From contig JAAPAO010000207.1 of assembly GCA_013115145.1 (NCBI GenBank), positions 1 to 48,382 on the forward strand: a stretch of 48,382 nucleotides of DNA, read 5' to 3'. The notes beneath the pieces are model-generated. The model made no database searches and had not been told where the DNA came from. It saw only the letters and a list, made by a program, of their open reading frames with translations. The translations under genes and the position numbers were made by a program. This stretch comes from Perkinsus chesapeaki. Its lineage: Eukaryota; Perkinsozoa; Perkinsida; Perkinsidae. Within the stretch, counting starts at the first letter, position 1, and each line of letters begins with the position of its first letter. Below, piece by piece: positions 10,201 to 18,202 of the stretch.

Positions 10201-13200
10201 TAATTATATTAATATTAGTTATTCAATAATTACCGCCAGTTGTTGATTAATACAATTTAAAACAAACAAGAAAAAATATTTGACGCATCGAAGAGGAGGG
10301 ATCACTTCTTGATTCTAACAGTAACATTTTCCGCCGGTTTTCCCATTATATTGTGAGGAGGTAGCAAAATGCCATAGTCCATTCCCCATCTCAAAAAAAT
10401 GACACTCCACATGGCAAAATTTTCCCGGAAAATTTTCCCCAAAATTTTCCTCACCTGTAGCCGAGTCCGTCATGACATTCGCCCGCTGAGCAATCCTATT
10501 GCAGATTCTCAACGACGAGTTCGCAACATCAACAACACTGCACGCACTCGTCATCTCGCTCGCAAGACTCTGTAGCTGCTCACAAACCGGCGGCACCAAA
10601 TTAGCTGACAATGAAAAGCGCGCGCCCGAGTGATCGATTTGCTATTAAAGCCGAAGAACGTACCGGAGCCTTCCTTGGGACCGCCGATGGCCGCAGCGAG
10701 GGAATCAAGAATGCACTCAATTGGCTCGGCGATTGACAGCAGCGCTGTCGGGTAGACCTGGAAAATAAGGTAGATAATTATAAAATATTAAAAGGAAATA
10801 TTATACTACCTATACAAAGGTAATATATATATTAACTTTATAGTAAAAAAATAAAATAAAAGTAAATCTGATGGTGAATTGTAAATCTAAGAGAATTCGA
10901 CAAGTGAATGAAGAACTAAGAAAGAAGGAATGAAGAATTTCGTCCGGTAGGTAAAGTGGTGTGAAAACATAGGTCTCTGTGATGAACAAAAAATCGGAAT
11001 TTTTACCATCAAGTTGAATTCTTCGTGCCACGGACCTTGGCATGAAACGGTTGATCGATTTAGAAAATATTACTGAGTAAGCTTGAAAAAAATAAAAATA
11101 AAATTAAAACTGACAGACCGGGGGCGTATTTTCAAGCAATTAAAACGGAAGAGTCATCTACAATCTCCGATGTTACTCGGTAGCGAAGAATCTTCGAAGG
11201 AGGAGAAGAAAAATAATGGTGATGCGGAGGAGAGAGGGGATAAACTAAATTATTATACACGAAAAATCCTGAATTCCTCATGAAAACTTTCCAAAATTTC
11301 CAAAAAAACTAAATTTTCAAGAAAGTTTCCTGAATTTTATGAAAATTCTCCAAATTTCCTTTACCATAAGAAAACATCAATGCGTTCCTTCTGGGCATAC
11401 TAACATCATCTGATCATCATTCGCCTTCACCATTTCAATACCAAATTAGTAAGACCCGAGAATTCGGTCTCGGTTTTACTTAAATAGGTCCGGAAACGGT
11501 GTAGTTCGAATGCTTCTCACCCTCTTAGAAAAAATTTTAAAAAATCTTCGTAAATTTTCCAAAAATCTCCCAGACTTTGCGAGAATTTCGTAAATTTTCT
11601 TAAAATTCCCAAAATTCTCCTCTTCCTCTAATTCGGATCCTTCTCACCTTCCCCTTGGTCTTCAATTCAGTTTCCAACATACTAGTCTCATCGCTGGTCC
11701 CTTTCATTATTTTAATACGATATTCCAATTCTTTAACTTGATATTCGAACTCGGCAACAGCGTCAGCACCAGAGCCTCCGCCACCGTGACCTAGCAAAAC
11801 CCACATACATCAATCCCGCACAGGTTCGATCCCGGCGGCGACCTACTTCCGGCGAGACCGTTCATTAAGGTTATGTCGAGCATGCTGGACTTGAATTGGG
11901 ACAAGTCTTCTTCAACAGATTCTTTCATCAAGAAGGTCTTTACTCCCCTGAAGGAAAAATTTCATTTTTAGGAAAAATCCCCGAAAGCTTTACGGGAAAA
12001 ATTCCAGGAAGCCGCATTTCTTCGGAACATCGACCAGCAAAGGAATGTATGAGAGCGAATCAGAATGTCAAAATCGATCACGTGATCGATCGACCAAACC
12101 TGCCTACCCTTGTCCTGATTCGTTCGCTCCCAACGTTCCTCGTTCTTCAAACTCATACAGACCGGATCCTTCATATCTATCAATTCGTAATCGAAAGGTC
12201 CCCGGTTCGATCCCCGCGGCCTACTCTTTATCAATTTCCACTTTAGTTGTTTCAGTGCAGTGAACATGGTTACCGACACCCGTGATGGCCATGTGTTTGG
12301 CGAGGTCGACGGTTTCGCCGAAGAACGAGTAACAGGGCATCGTACGACCACCACCAACAATAAGACCACCGTAAGAGAGCCTGAAATTGACATTGCTAAA
12401 TTCTGCGAGCTTATCGATTCTTCCTGGAGCAATCCTCGTTAAGGAATTTCGCGTTCGCTCTCTTATCCCAAAAATCCCAGATTTTTCCCTTTTTCACGGA
12501 AATTTTCCGAGATTTTCTATTTTTTCACAAGAAGGCCAGATTTTTCTCTTTTTCACGGAAATTTTCCGAAATTTTCTTTTTTTCCACAAGAATGCCAGGA
12601 TTTTCCCTTCCCTCCTCTGAAAGGAAAAGAGTCCGATTCTGCCCAATCCTTACCCAGTTGCGACGCCAATCAAAAATTCAACACTCTTGCCGACAACGTT
12701 AATATTCGACTGAGCCAGCCCCGAGAGAACGTCCTTCGCATAGGAGAGAATCTTCTCAACATGGTCCTCTTGTCGATCATGTCCACATACAACCAGTACA
12801 CCAGCACCGTCCATATCGACCTGAAATGATAATCGATCACGTGATCGATTTGATTTCCCACCTTAAAGATGTCATGCGCCTTAAGAAATAAATCGAACGC
12901 AGTTGTCATTTTATTCAGCAGGACGCACAATTGCGAAATCGGCACGATTTGCTGAATGATATCAAACTCCTTCATCATCCCGTACAAGAATGTCACGCTT
13001 TCGAACTTGTTGGCAACCAAACTGCCCTCGTCTGAAAGAAAAATACTTACAAATTAATTACATTAAAATGCCCTCGCCGCGGATCGAACCCGCGACCTCC
13101 TACTTTGCCTGATGCTCGCTAGAACGTTTTGCGGAAGAGTTCTTTGCATCATCTCGTTGGTCACTTTCTTCTCAAAATTTATATCTTCCATCAACTTCCT

Positions 13201-16200
13201 CACCACCAACGCGTGAATCTAAACGCATCCGTCAGGAATCGAACCCACGCCCTCCCGATTGAAAGGCAAACACTATCCCCACCTTAGTTGCCAGTTCTTC
13301 CTTCTCCGCAGGTCGCTGGATAATGTCGTTCGCTAATCGCTTAACCGCCTCTAATCGACCAGCCGGCGTCAGCTCATGTGTTATCATAATCTGAAATGCA
13401 CCCTCCCGGGATCGAACCAGGGACTTTTCGCTTACCACAGGGAGCGACGGGTGAAACTCTCGTCGGATTATATCGAGGACTTCATATCCTGTCATCCCTC
13501 CAACCGACTGTGTTGTCATGCTCGCCGATATCATCAGCATGTCCGGCAACGCGTGGCTCTCCAAGTTCTCGATGCAGTCATAACCGTCCAGACTCCTTTT
13601 GTACTCGAAGCCCGCCTCCTCTGACATGGATGCCTCAATTCGGAGTTGCCTCTTCAATACCAAATCCAACGCATTCGAACTTATTTCTTTCACCGAATTA
13701 ATACTTCCAATCGCTAACCACCATCAGGGCGCTCAAGTACAGCGCCGAAGCGGTCATCGACGGAAACGGTCGATCGATTTCTAACACCCGGCCAGCTTAA
13801 TAGGCACCCGCTTCACGGAAGAAGTTTAGTTCCATGAGAACGATTATAAAATATATCCGTATCACTTCGCTTCCATGCAAGTACGAGCCCGTGCTCTCTT
13901 AGATATGCTGCAACGAACAATCTCGGGAAGAGTCAATCCGATTGACCAGCCATCGCCAGAAAAATGCCGACGGGTTCTCGGCGAGGCCAACCAGGCCAAT
14001 CCCGAAATGAAACTTACTGTCCAGAATACTCTCCAGCGCCTCGTGGTTCTTAACCTCGTCATCACAGTAAAGCACTCTAATCGTGCCAGATTCGGCCAGC
14101 CTCCTCAAAGCTTCCTCCTGGATGGTAACTTCACCTTCATCATCATCAGCATCGCCCTCACTAGCAACTGAGTCAACAACATGTCCGTCTTTCATGCGAG
14201 CGACCCAGGTTCAATCCCCGGTCTCACCATCTGTTTTTCCTTCATCGTCCCCTTCTGCTGCCGCTGTCAGTAATGCCTTGCTTGCTGTGGAGTGCCGCTT
14301 GGACATGCGCGAATCTGAGCAATCCCGTATCGATCACGTGATCGATTTAGACCTCGCAACATCTTCACCCAAAAAAACTCTATCGAGAACGCCAATATTT
14401 TCGAAATTTTCTTGCGACTGTCTCCATGGCCCCGCAGGCTCAACGGCACCACGCGGAATTACGTGGCGCGCGGTTTACACAACAAATGCACTAGATTTAT
14501 CTTCATCGTAGTTTTGGCAACATCGATGTCAAACTGACGGGAGCGTAGTTAGCAACAGCAACTCGTTTTCCGGCAGCCACACAAAATTGCCAAAGGAAAA
14601 TGCTCAGTTCGGATTTTTCACAATCCAACCCACCCGAAAGCATCTAGCGCATCGATCACAGCATATGCCACTCACTCCGGACATTTGCATTTTCGCAAAC
14701 TTACTCTCCATCTGCGCCGTCTGGAATGCCGAACCAAAGCTCGCATGCTTGTTGCCCGCATCCTGGGCCCCTCCAGCCTCCTTCACTTCGTCTGCGATAC
14801 GTTGAGGAAGTCGAACGTAGAACTGCGAACCTGAAGATAGAATCTCCGAAGGGGATCCGACCACGTAAGGTGAGAAAATATTTAAGGGAAAATCAGAATT
14901 ATTTACAGAAAAAATCAGAATTATTTACAGAAAAAGTCAGAATTATTTACGGAAAAAGTCAGAATTATTTACGGAAAAAGTCAGAATTATTTACGGAAAA
15001 AGTCAGAATTATTTACGGAAAAAATTTCAGACTTTTTTGCAAGAGTAGCAAAGTGTGAGATTTCTGAGGGTCTGACACAAAATCTTCACAGTGCATAAAA
15101 GTATCTTTCGAAAATCTCCACAGTGCACAAAAGTATCTTTCGAAAATCTTCACAGTGCACAAAGGTATCTTTCGGAAATCTTCACAGTGCGCAAAGGTAT
15201 CTTTCGGAAATCCTCACAATGCGCAAAAGTATCCTACCTTTTCCAAGCTCGGATTCGACCCATATCTTCCCGCCATGCAGCTCAGTTACTTTCGTACAGA
15301 TAGCCAATCCCAAACCCTAAAGACAAAAAATCTCCCGGGTGCGCAAAGATATTTTTCCTCGATTGTAAGCTTCAAAATATCGTCTTTATACAAGGCAAGC
15401 GAATCCTACTAACCCTTCCCTAGTAGGAAATCTTTGTAAGGGAATCCCCACCAAAACTGCTTCACTGACTTCCCATCATTCGACTCCGATGTAAAAAGCG
15501 CGCGCCCGATTGATCGATTTCTTACCAAACCGCCGCCTTTCCCTTCCTCCTCCTGACCAAAAGCTTCGAAAATTTTCTTCAAGTTTTCCTTTTTGATTCC
15601 TTGTCCAGAATCCGACACGCAAAGAAGAATCGTGCCAGCCTCGGCTTCGAACTTGGAGCCAATTCGAACGAATCCTGATTAATTTAAAAATGCCGCCGCT
15701 GGGATTCGAACCTGCGACCTACCGGATGGCGTGAATTTGAGGGCGTTGTTGACCAGATTAAATACGACTTGAGAGAGCCGCTCTTTATCACCTTCGATGG
15801 TCTGAGTGGACCGCACTGTGAAGAATCTTTGGGAGTATCCTAGCTTACCGGCAGGTCCGAATCACATTCGATTTGAAGCTCGACTGATTCTTTCTTGATC
15901 TTCTTCCCGTTCTTGTCAACCGCCATGTTCATCAACTCCCAGACTTCCTCGCAGATTTCATTGCAATTAACGGTCTTCGTCAAATTCAATTGCATCTTGC
16001 CATCTCGGAGGGCGCTCACATCCATAATCATATTCACCAGTCCGACTAGTCTAACCTGTAGAGCGCTCGAGTTCACTGCGGGACACCCAGGTTCGAATCT
16101 TACTCCGCAGGAATTAATCATTTTTAGATGTTTTGTCCTCCCTTTGTTTTGCTCGGTCTTGATCAACGCGTCCGACAAACCGATGATTCCATTAAGAGGA

Positions 16201-17958
16201 GTACCTTAACAAATAGAAATATGTGTATCTTTTCCCCTCCAAAATGCACGCTTCAACCTACGAAGCTCATGAGCCACTCCGGCTAAGAAGTCCTGCTGCT
16301 GCCTTTCCGCCATCTCTTGTTTCGTGAGATCTTTAATATGCGCCATTAAATAATAGTCCTGCGTGCCCGATTGCTCCGAGAGGTGATTAATGACGATTTC
16401 AACCTGTTAAACAACAGCGTATCTTTGCACGCGCGCACAAGTAACGCACGCGTAAGAATTTCGGCACGAAGCTCAGCCAGGTACGCACGCTCCTATCCGA
16501 ACGTATTGAACATCCGATAAAGCGTTATCTTCGTTTTTAAACTAAATGATAGTTGAGCGTTCTTGATGCCTCATACGGCGCAACATTTTCATGAAGAATG
16601 GCGGAGAGTATATCATCTTTAACCAGAATCATTGTGGCGTTAGTTGATCTATCTCCTACACCATTTCAAGAAATCAACGCGTGTCTCGTCGTTTACTTCT
16701 ACACTTGTCTTTTACTGACTTCATCAAGTCCACTAGGGCCGTGGTGGAGCTATGGAGTCGCCTGGCCGCCGTACTCCGGCCGCGAGCGGGAGAGAGAAAG
16801 GAAATTTCACAATGTACCGATTTGTTTTCAGCTTCCAATAATCAGGTCACGAAATCGTGAAGCACTGTACGAGCTGTGTAACTCATCCTAAGTTGTCCCT
16901 ATCGCCCCCTCTTCCGCAAAGTCATGCTAAATAGTCAGAGATAGACTCCCTATGTCACCCTCCGCGTGTGCTCTCAACTCTATCTGTTTGCTCATACCAC
17001 TTAGCCGGCAATTCGCGTTTAATAAGAAATACACTTCCTATGTCGTAGGACGTAACGATCTTGTCAGTCTTACCGATATGACGCTGCCGTCTTTCTTTTT
17101 AAGTTGCCCTTTGATTGGCTTCACAATCTTGCACACCGTAAAGGAGTTCTTCCTCCTCATCCCCTAAAGCTCAGAATTTCGTAAAACGGCAAAGTCAAGC
17201 TCCGACCTGAGATCGATTTGTATCTGTTTTCGATACGAATGAGTCAACGTGGCTCTGATGGTTTCCGGCGAACTCCTCTGGCATGAGCACCTTGCAAACG
17301 GCAGATTTAGTCAGACAACAGGAGGCTTCTTACCGATACGTTTTGGCCGATCAGTTCGGTCGCGATGTGGCCTGTTAAAATCTCTAAAGCTGCATTAGTG
17401 TGGATCTACAAAGACAATACAGCAAACCTCTACCGGTTAATTTAGCCCAAAGGTATTGCGCTCGACTAAAGAGCGAACAACCCATGGTTCGATTCTCAGA
17501 GCCTCGACCTTCATTTGAGAAATGTCCCATTTTCATCAAATCAATCCAGAATCGATTCCACCATCTTATTTCCCGTTTAGAAAGGAAGTGTGAGACTCTA
17601 CAAGTCTCAAACGACACGATAGTCTCCACTTGCCAAGTCCGTCCTCCCCATTCTGCCGTGCCGCACAAGTACTCCGCGAGTAGTTGGTCACCGCATCTTA
17701 TCGGCGCGTCGTTCACCCTTTAATTTCCGTCCCCCACACCTTACAATGTTCCCTTTTTTATCGGCCAGCACCATCATGTCAGTAAGATTCTCCATAAGCC
17801 CGCGGACACCATCCCAGAAGGGTCCGCTTGCCCCAGACATGGTTGGACAAATCTGTCGCGGTTTGGTGGAAACTTGCGCACTTCCAGACAAAATCGCACG
17901 CCAAATATCGATTAGATGGGCGCACGCTTTTTACAGCGCATCTTGTGGAATGCGACAT
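7254..17958 (-). CDS. PAS-histidine kinase-receiver-cyclase-homology fusion protein, ~32 exons
   Basis: This is a rebuilt gene of roughly 3.8 kb of coding sequence (about 1250 residues). Domains in order are PAS, HisKA, HATPase_c, degenerate receiver, degenerate class III nucleotide cyclase, then a coiled-coil tail. Nearly all joins are supported by reading phase and by continuous family patterns across the junctions; the domain entries give exon positions. The proposed start is the ATG at 17956-17958, which has an in-frame TAA upstream and gives MSHSTRCA before the next exon. An earlier start through further exons cannot be excluded. The stop is TGA at 7254-7256. One junction, between 14705 and about 14400, is unresolved. 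The overall order recalls Dictyostelium AcrA-type kinase/receiver/adenylyl cyclase fusions; the biochemical role here is inferred. The first codons face a divergent gene at 18203. Confidence 0.8.
7989..8061 (+). tRNA. tRNA-Phe(GAA)
   Basis: A complete cloverleaf. Acceptor 7989-7995 (GCCCAGA) pairs with 8054-8060 (TCTGGGC), discriminator A at 8061. The A box is TAGCTCAGTTGG. The anticodon stem CCAGA/TCTGG encloses CTGAAGA with anticodon GAA at 8022-8024. The T arm is GGTTCGATCC-like with a perfect stem, and ATTTTC follows as a short Pol III terminator. No tRNA intron. It lies in the intron 7413-8371 of the kinase gene, on the opposite strand. Confidence 0.97.
9104..9647 (-). repeat. intron with tRNA T-arm motif, antisense to the gene
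   Basis: GGTTCGATCCCCGC at 9621-9634 on the plus strand. The donor GTAGGTGCAG is the complement of the acceptor-side end of the tRNA-like piece. Exons on both sides join in phase. Confidence 0.75.
10605..10663 (-). repeat. intron with GCGCGCGCTTTT module
   Basis: Gene strand carries AATCGATCACTCGGGCGCGC then GCTTTTC at 10614-10640. It shares the AATCGATCA half-site with the palindromic introns. Confidence 0.85.
11791..11846 (-). repeat. 56-nt intron made largely of a tRNA 3' half, antisense
   Basis: GGTTCGATCCCGGCGGCGAC starts at 11823 on the plus strand; read on the gene strand the intron begins GTAGGTCGCC and ends GCTAG. Confidence 0.8.
11948..12107 (-). repeat. intron with ATCGATCACGTGATCGAT palindrome
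   Basis: The 18-nt perfect palindrome is at 12073-12090, about 17 nt from the donor GTAGGCAGG. Confidence 0.88.
12177..12224 (-). repeat. 48-nt intron with tRNA T arm, antisense
   Basis: GGTTCGATCCCCGCGGCC at 12204-12221. AATTGATA occurs both in the upstream exon end and at the 3' end of the intron, which could be a remnant target duplication. Confidence 0.8.
12821..12861 (-). repeat. 41-nt intron built around the same palindrome
   Basis: The palindrome (AATCGATCACGTGATCGATT) occupies 12831-12850, half of the intron. Donor GTGGGAAATC, acceptor CATTTCAG. The flanking cyclase exons join in phase. Confidence 0.9.
13032..13103 (-). repeat. 72-nt intron with tRNA 3' half, sense
   Basis: On the gene strand it begins GTAGGAGGTCGCGGGTTCGA, continues with an acceptor-like GGCGAGGGCA, then TTTT, and ends TTTCAG. 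The variable loop supplies the donor; the T-run follows as in a Pol III trailer. Confidence 0.85.
13219..13282 (-). repeat. 64-nt intron with tRNA 3' half, sense
   Basis: On the gene strand: GTGGGGATAG ... GGGTTCGATTCC (plus-strand 13235-13245) ... GGATGCGTTTAG. It includes what looks like a decayed anticodon-arm segment before the T arm. Confidence 0.8.
13391..13435 (-). repeat. 45-nt intron with tRNA T arm, sense
   Basis: Gene strand: GTAAGCGAAAAGTC, CTGGTTCGATCC at 13408-13419, then GGGTGCATTTCAG. Removing it joins LPV to IMITHE, the expected receiver strand. Confidence 0.88.
14168..14227 (-). repeat. 60-nt intron with tRNA 3' half, antisense
   Basis: GGTTCAATCC at 14209-14218 on the plus strand, one base off the TTCGA consensus. 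It is preceded by a decayed anticodon-arm-like stretch (GTCTTTCATGC) and followed by CCGGTCTCAC, which forms the donor on the other strand. Confidence 0.7.
14315..14352 (-). repeat. 38-nt intron built around the same palindrome
   Basis: Palindrome at 14329-14346. Donor GTCTAAATCG, acceptor TTGCTCAG. The downstream join is in phase; the upstream exon boundary is less certain. Confidence 0.75.
14893..15024. repeat. 22-bp tandem repeat, six copies, in an intron
   Basis: TCAGAATTATTTAC recurs at 14893, 14915, 14937, 14959, 14981 and 15003. Copies differ by A/G changes. It lies in the kinase intron 14831-15237. Confidence 0.95.
15089..15237. repeat. 32-bp tandem repeat, about 4.5 copies, in the same intron
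   Basis: CAGTGC(A/G)CAAA(A/G)GTATCTT recurs at 15089, 15121, 15153, 15185 and about 15217. Together with the 22-bp array it fills most of this intron. Confidence 0.95.
15317..15525 (-). repeat. intron with GCGCGCGCTTTTTA module
   Basis: Module at 15491-15520, sense to the gene, immediately after the donor. GGTTTG lies at both exon-intron edges, a possible target duplication. Confidence 0.8.
15675..15722 (-). repeat. 48-nt intron with tRNA 3' end plus T-run, sense
   Basis: Gene strand: GTAGGTCGCAGGTTCGAATC, then an acceptor-like GCGGCGGCA, then ATTTTTAAATTAATCAG. Splicing joins TPSG to FVRIGS in the kinase ATP-binding domain. Confidence 0.88.
16055..16403 (-). other. HisKA dimerisation/phosphoacceptor domain exons
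   Basis: Exons 16262-16403 and 16104-16204 join through a phase-1 intron to give an intact H box, [16 protein letters not shown], with the phosphoacceptor His. The next exon begins at 16055 and continues [20 protein letters not shown], the usual second helix of the dimerisation domain (canonical IxxILDxSKIExGK). Confidence 0.9.
16056..16103 (-). repeat. 48-nt intron with tRNA 3' half, antisense
   Basis: GGTTCGAATC at 16090-16099 on the plus strand. Gene-strand donor GTAAGATTCGAACC uses the T arm itself; acceptor CTCTACAG. Splicing joins INSCG to VRLVGL. Confidence 0.85.
17074..17852 (-). other. PAS domain exons of the kinase fusion gene
   Basis: Exons 17745-17852, 17334-17405, 17207-17290 and 17074-17163 join in phase 0. 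They give a PAS pattern: VLADKKGNI, then [20 protein letters not shown], then [20 protein letters not shown], then [10 protein letters not shown]. The following exon (16262-16403) completes the fold with [11 protein letters not shown] and [13 protein letters not shown]. This matches PAS sensor modules that precede HisKA. The ligand cannot be deduced. The 670-nt intron 16404-17073 holds several shadow ORFs. Confidence 0.8.
17406..17744 (-). repeat. intron with tRNA 3' half, antisense
   Basis: GGTTCGATTC at 17486-17495 on the plus strand. Upstream, GCTCGACTAAAGAGC (about 17459-17473) forms a short anticodon-arm-like hairpin, so this piece keeps anticodon arm, variable loop, T arm and acceptor strand. 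Confidence 0.7.
17853..17934 (-). repeat. intron with the GCGC module in reverse orientation
   Basis: Plus-strand ATCGATTAGATGGGCGCACG then CTTTTTAC at 17907-17934. On the gene strand the donor is GTAAAAAGCG, so the module is inserted in the opposite orientation to 15491-15520. Confidence 0.7.
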
Positions 17959-18202
17959 CAATGGAAGTTGGCGAGATTACTGGAACTGAGCGGACTCGAT
18001 TATCTGAGCACTTCTTTATTCCTCGTTTATTAACAGTGCCCGAATTTCTGTATTCGAATTGTGCAACGTCTCTCCTTCGGCGAAAGCTCGTTGCGGTTTG
18101 CCTTCTCTTCACTGCTATGCGACCGTAGAGTTTCTCCGCCTATCCATACACTGTTGGTGACTGCCGCAACATTATGAAAATGTTTGCCTAGTTCATCTTT
18201 CC
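17959..18202. promoter_or_regulatory. likely bidirectional promoter region
   Basis: About 245 bp separate the proposed starts of the kinase gene (minus) and the eight-exon gene (plus). No core element was identified. ORFs cross it on both strands, so a longer 5' end of either gene remains possible. Confidence 0.35.

Larger units (their letters stand above)
7254..11790 (-). other. C-terminal coiled-coil and Gly-rich tail exons of the kinase fusion
   Basis: Exons 11648-11790, 10664-10757, 10455-10604, 9946-10053, 9793-9905, 9648-9741, 8988-9103, 8372-8440 and 7254-7412 all join in phase. They give [18 protein letters not shown] (coil), [57 protein letters not shown] (coil) and [15 protein letters not shown]. 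The end is Gly/Met-rich ([13 protein letters not shown]) and closes with LQLELEW. No catalytic motif is seen; oligomerisation or scaffold binding is the likely role. Confidence 0.75.
11847..13218 (-). other. class III nucleotide cyclase homology domain exons, probably inactive
   Basis: Exons 13104-13218 (linker [14 protein letters not shown]), 12862-13031, 12654-12820, 12225-12380, 12108-12176 and 11847-11947. Landmarks are [15 protein letters not shown], then [15 protein letters not shown], then [19 protein letters not shown], then [17 protein letters not shown], and a closing GGVKTFLM. The order and spacing match guanylyl/adenylyl cyclase domains. The first metal Asp (canonical FxDIVGF) is Met, the second (IGDAY) is Ala, and the catalytic Asn/Arg pair (VNTASRM) is Asp/His. 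Catalysis is unlikely; a dimerisation or allosteric role is possible. Confidence 0.82.
13283..14314 (-). other. degenerate response-regulator receiver domain exons
   Basis: Exons 14228-14314 (acidic linker), 14018-14167, 13436-13713 and 13283-13390. The first strand has the acidic pair ([19 protein letters not shown]). The phospho-acceptor strand reads [10 protein letters not shown], so Ser stands where Asp is expected (canonical D-L-I-L-x-D). The rest fits a receiver: GGMTGYEVL, then [12 protein letters not shown], then NDIIQRP, where Arg replaces the conserved Lys. Phosphotransfer from the kinase to this domain is therefore unlikely. Confidence 0.8.
14705..16055 (-). other. HATPase_c catalytic domain exons of histidine kinase
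   Basis: Exons 15849-16055, 15723-15801, 15526-15674, 15238-15316 and 14705-14830. The N box is [20 protein letters not shown], the G1 box SDSGQGI, the F box IFEAFGQ, and the G2 box GKGG(G)[11 protein letters not shown]. The domain closes with [11 protein letters not shown]. All ATP-binding boxes are intact, so autophosphorylation is plausible. The join at the G2 box duplicates Gly-Leu, so this splice could be off by a few bases. Confidence 0.88.

Noticed and set aside
13899-14195. Start codon MKDGHVVD as the beginning of a separate response regulator
   Set aside because: That ATG lies inside a T-arm intron; the upstream exon joins in phase, so the receiver belongs to the kinase gene.
14893-15237. 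Regular short repeats that could suggest a CRISPR array
   Set aside because: The 22-bp and 32-bp units are contiguous tandem copies without unique spacers, and they lie in a eukaryotic intron.
16598-17167. Plus-strand ORFs in the kinase region
   Set aside because: They fall in a 670-nt intron and over PAS exons that are well supported on the minus strand.
7254-17958. Bacterial contamination as source of the two-component gene
   Set aside because: The domains are split by about 31 GT-AG introns and flanked by eukaryotic genes on the same sequence.
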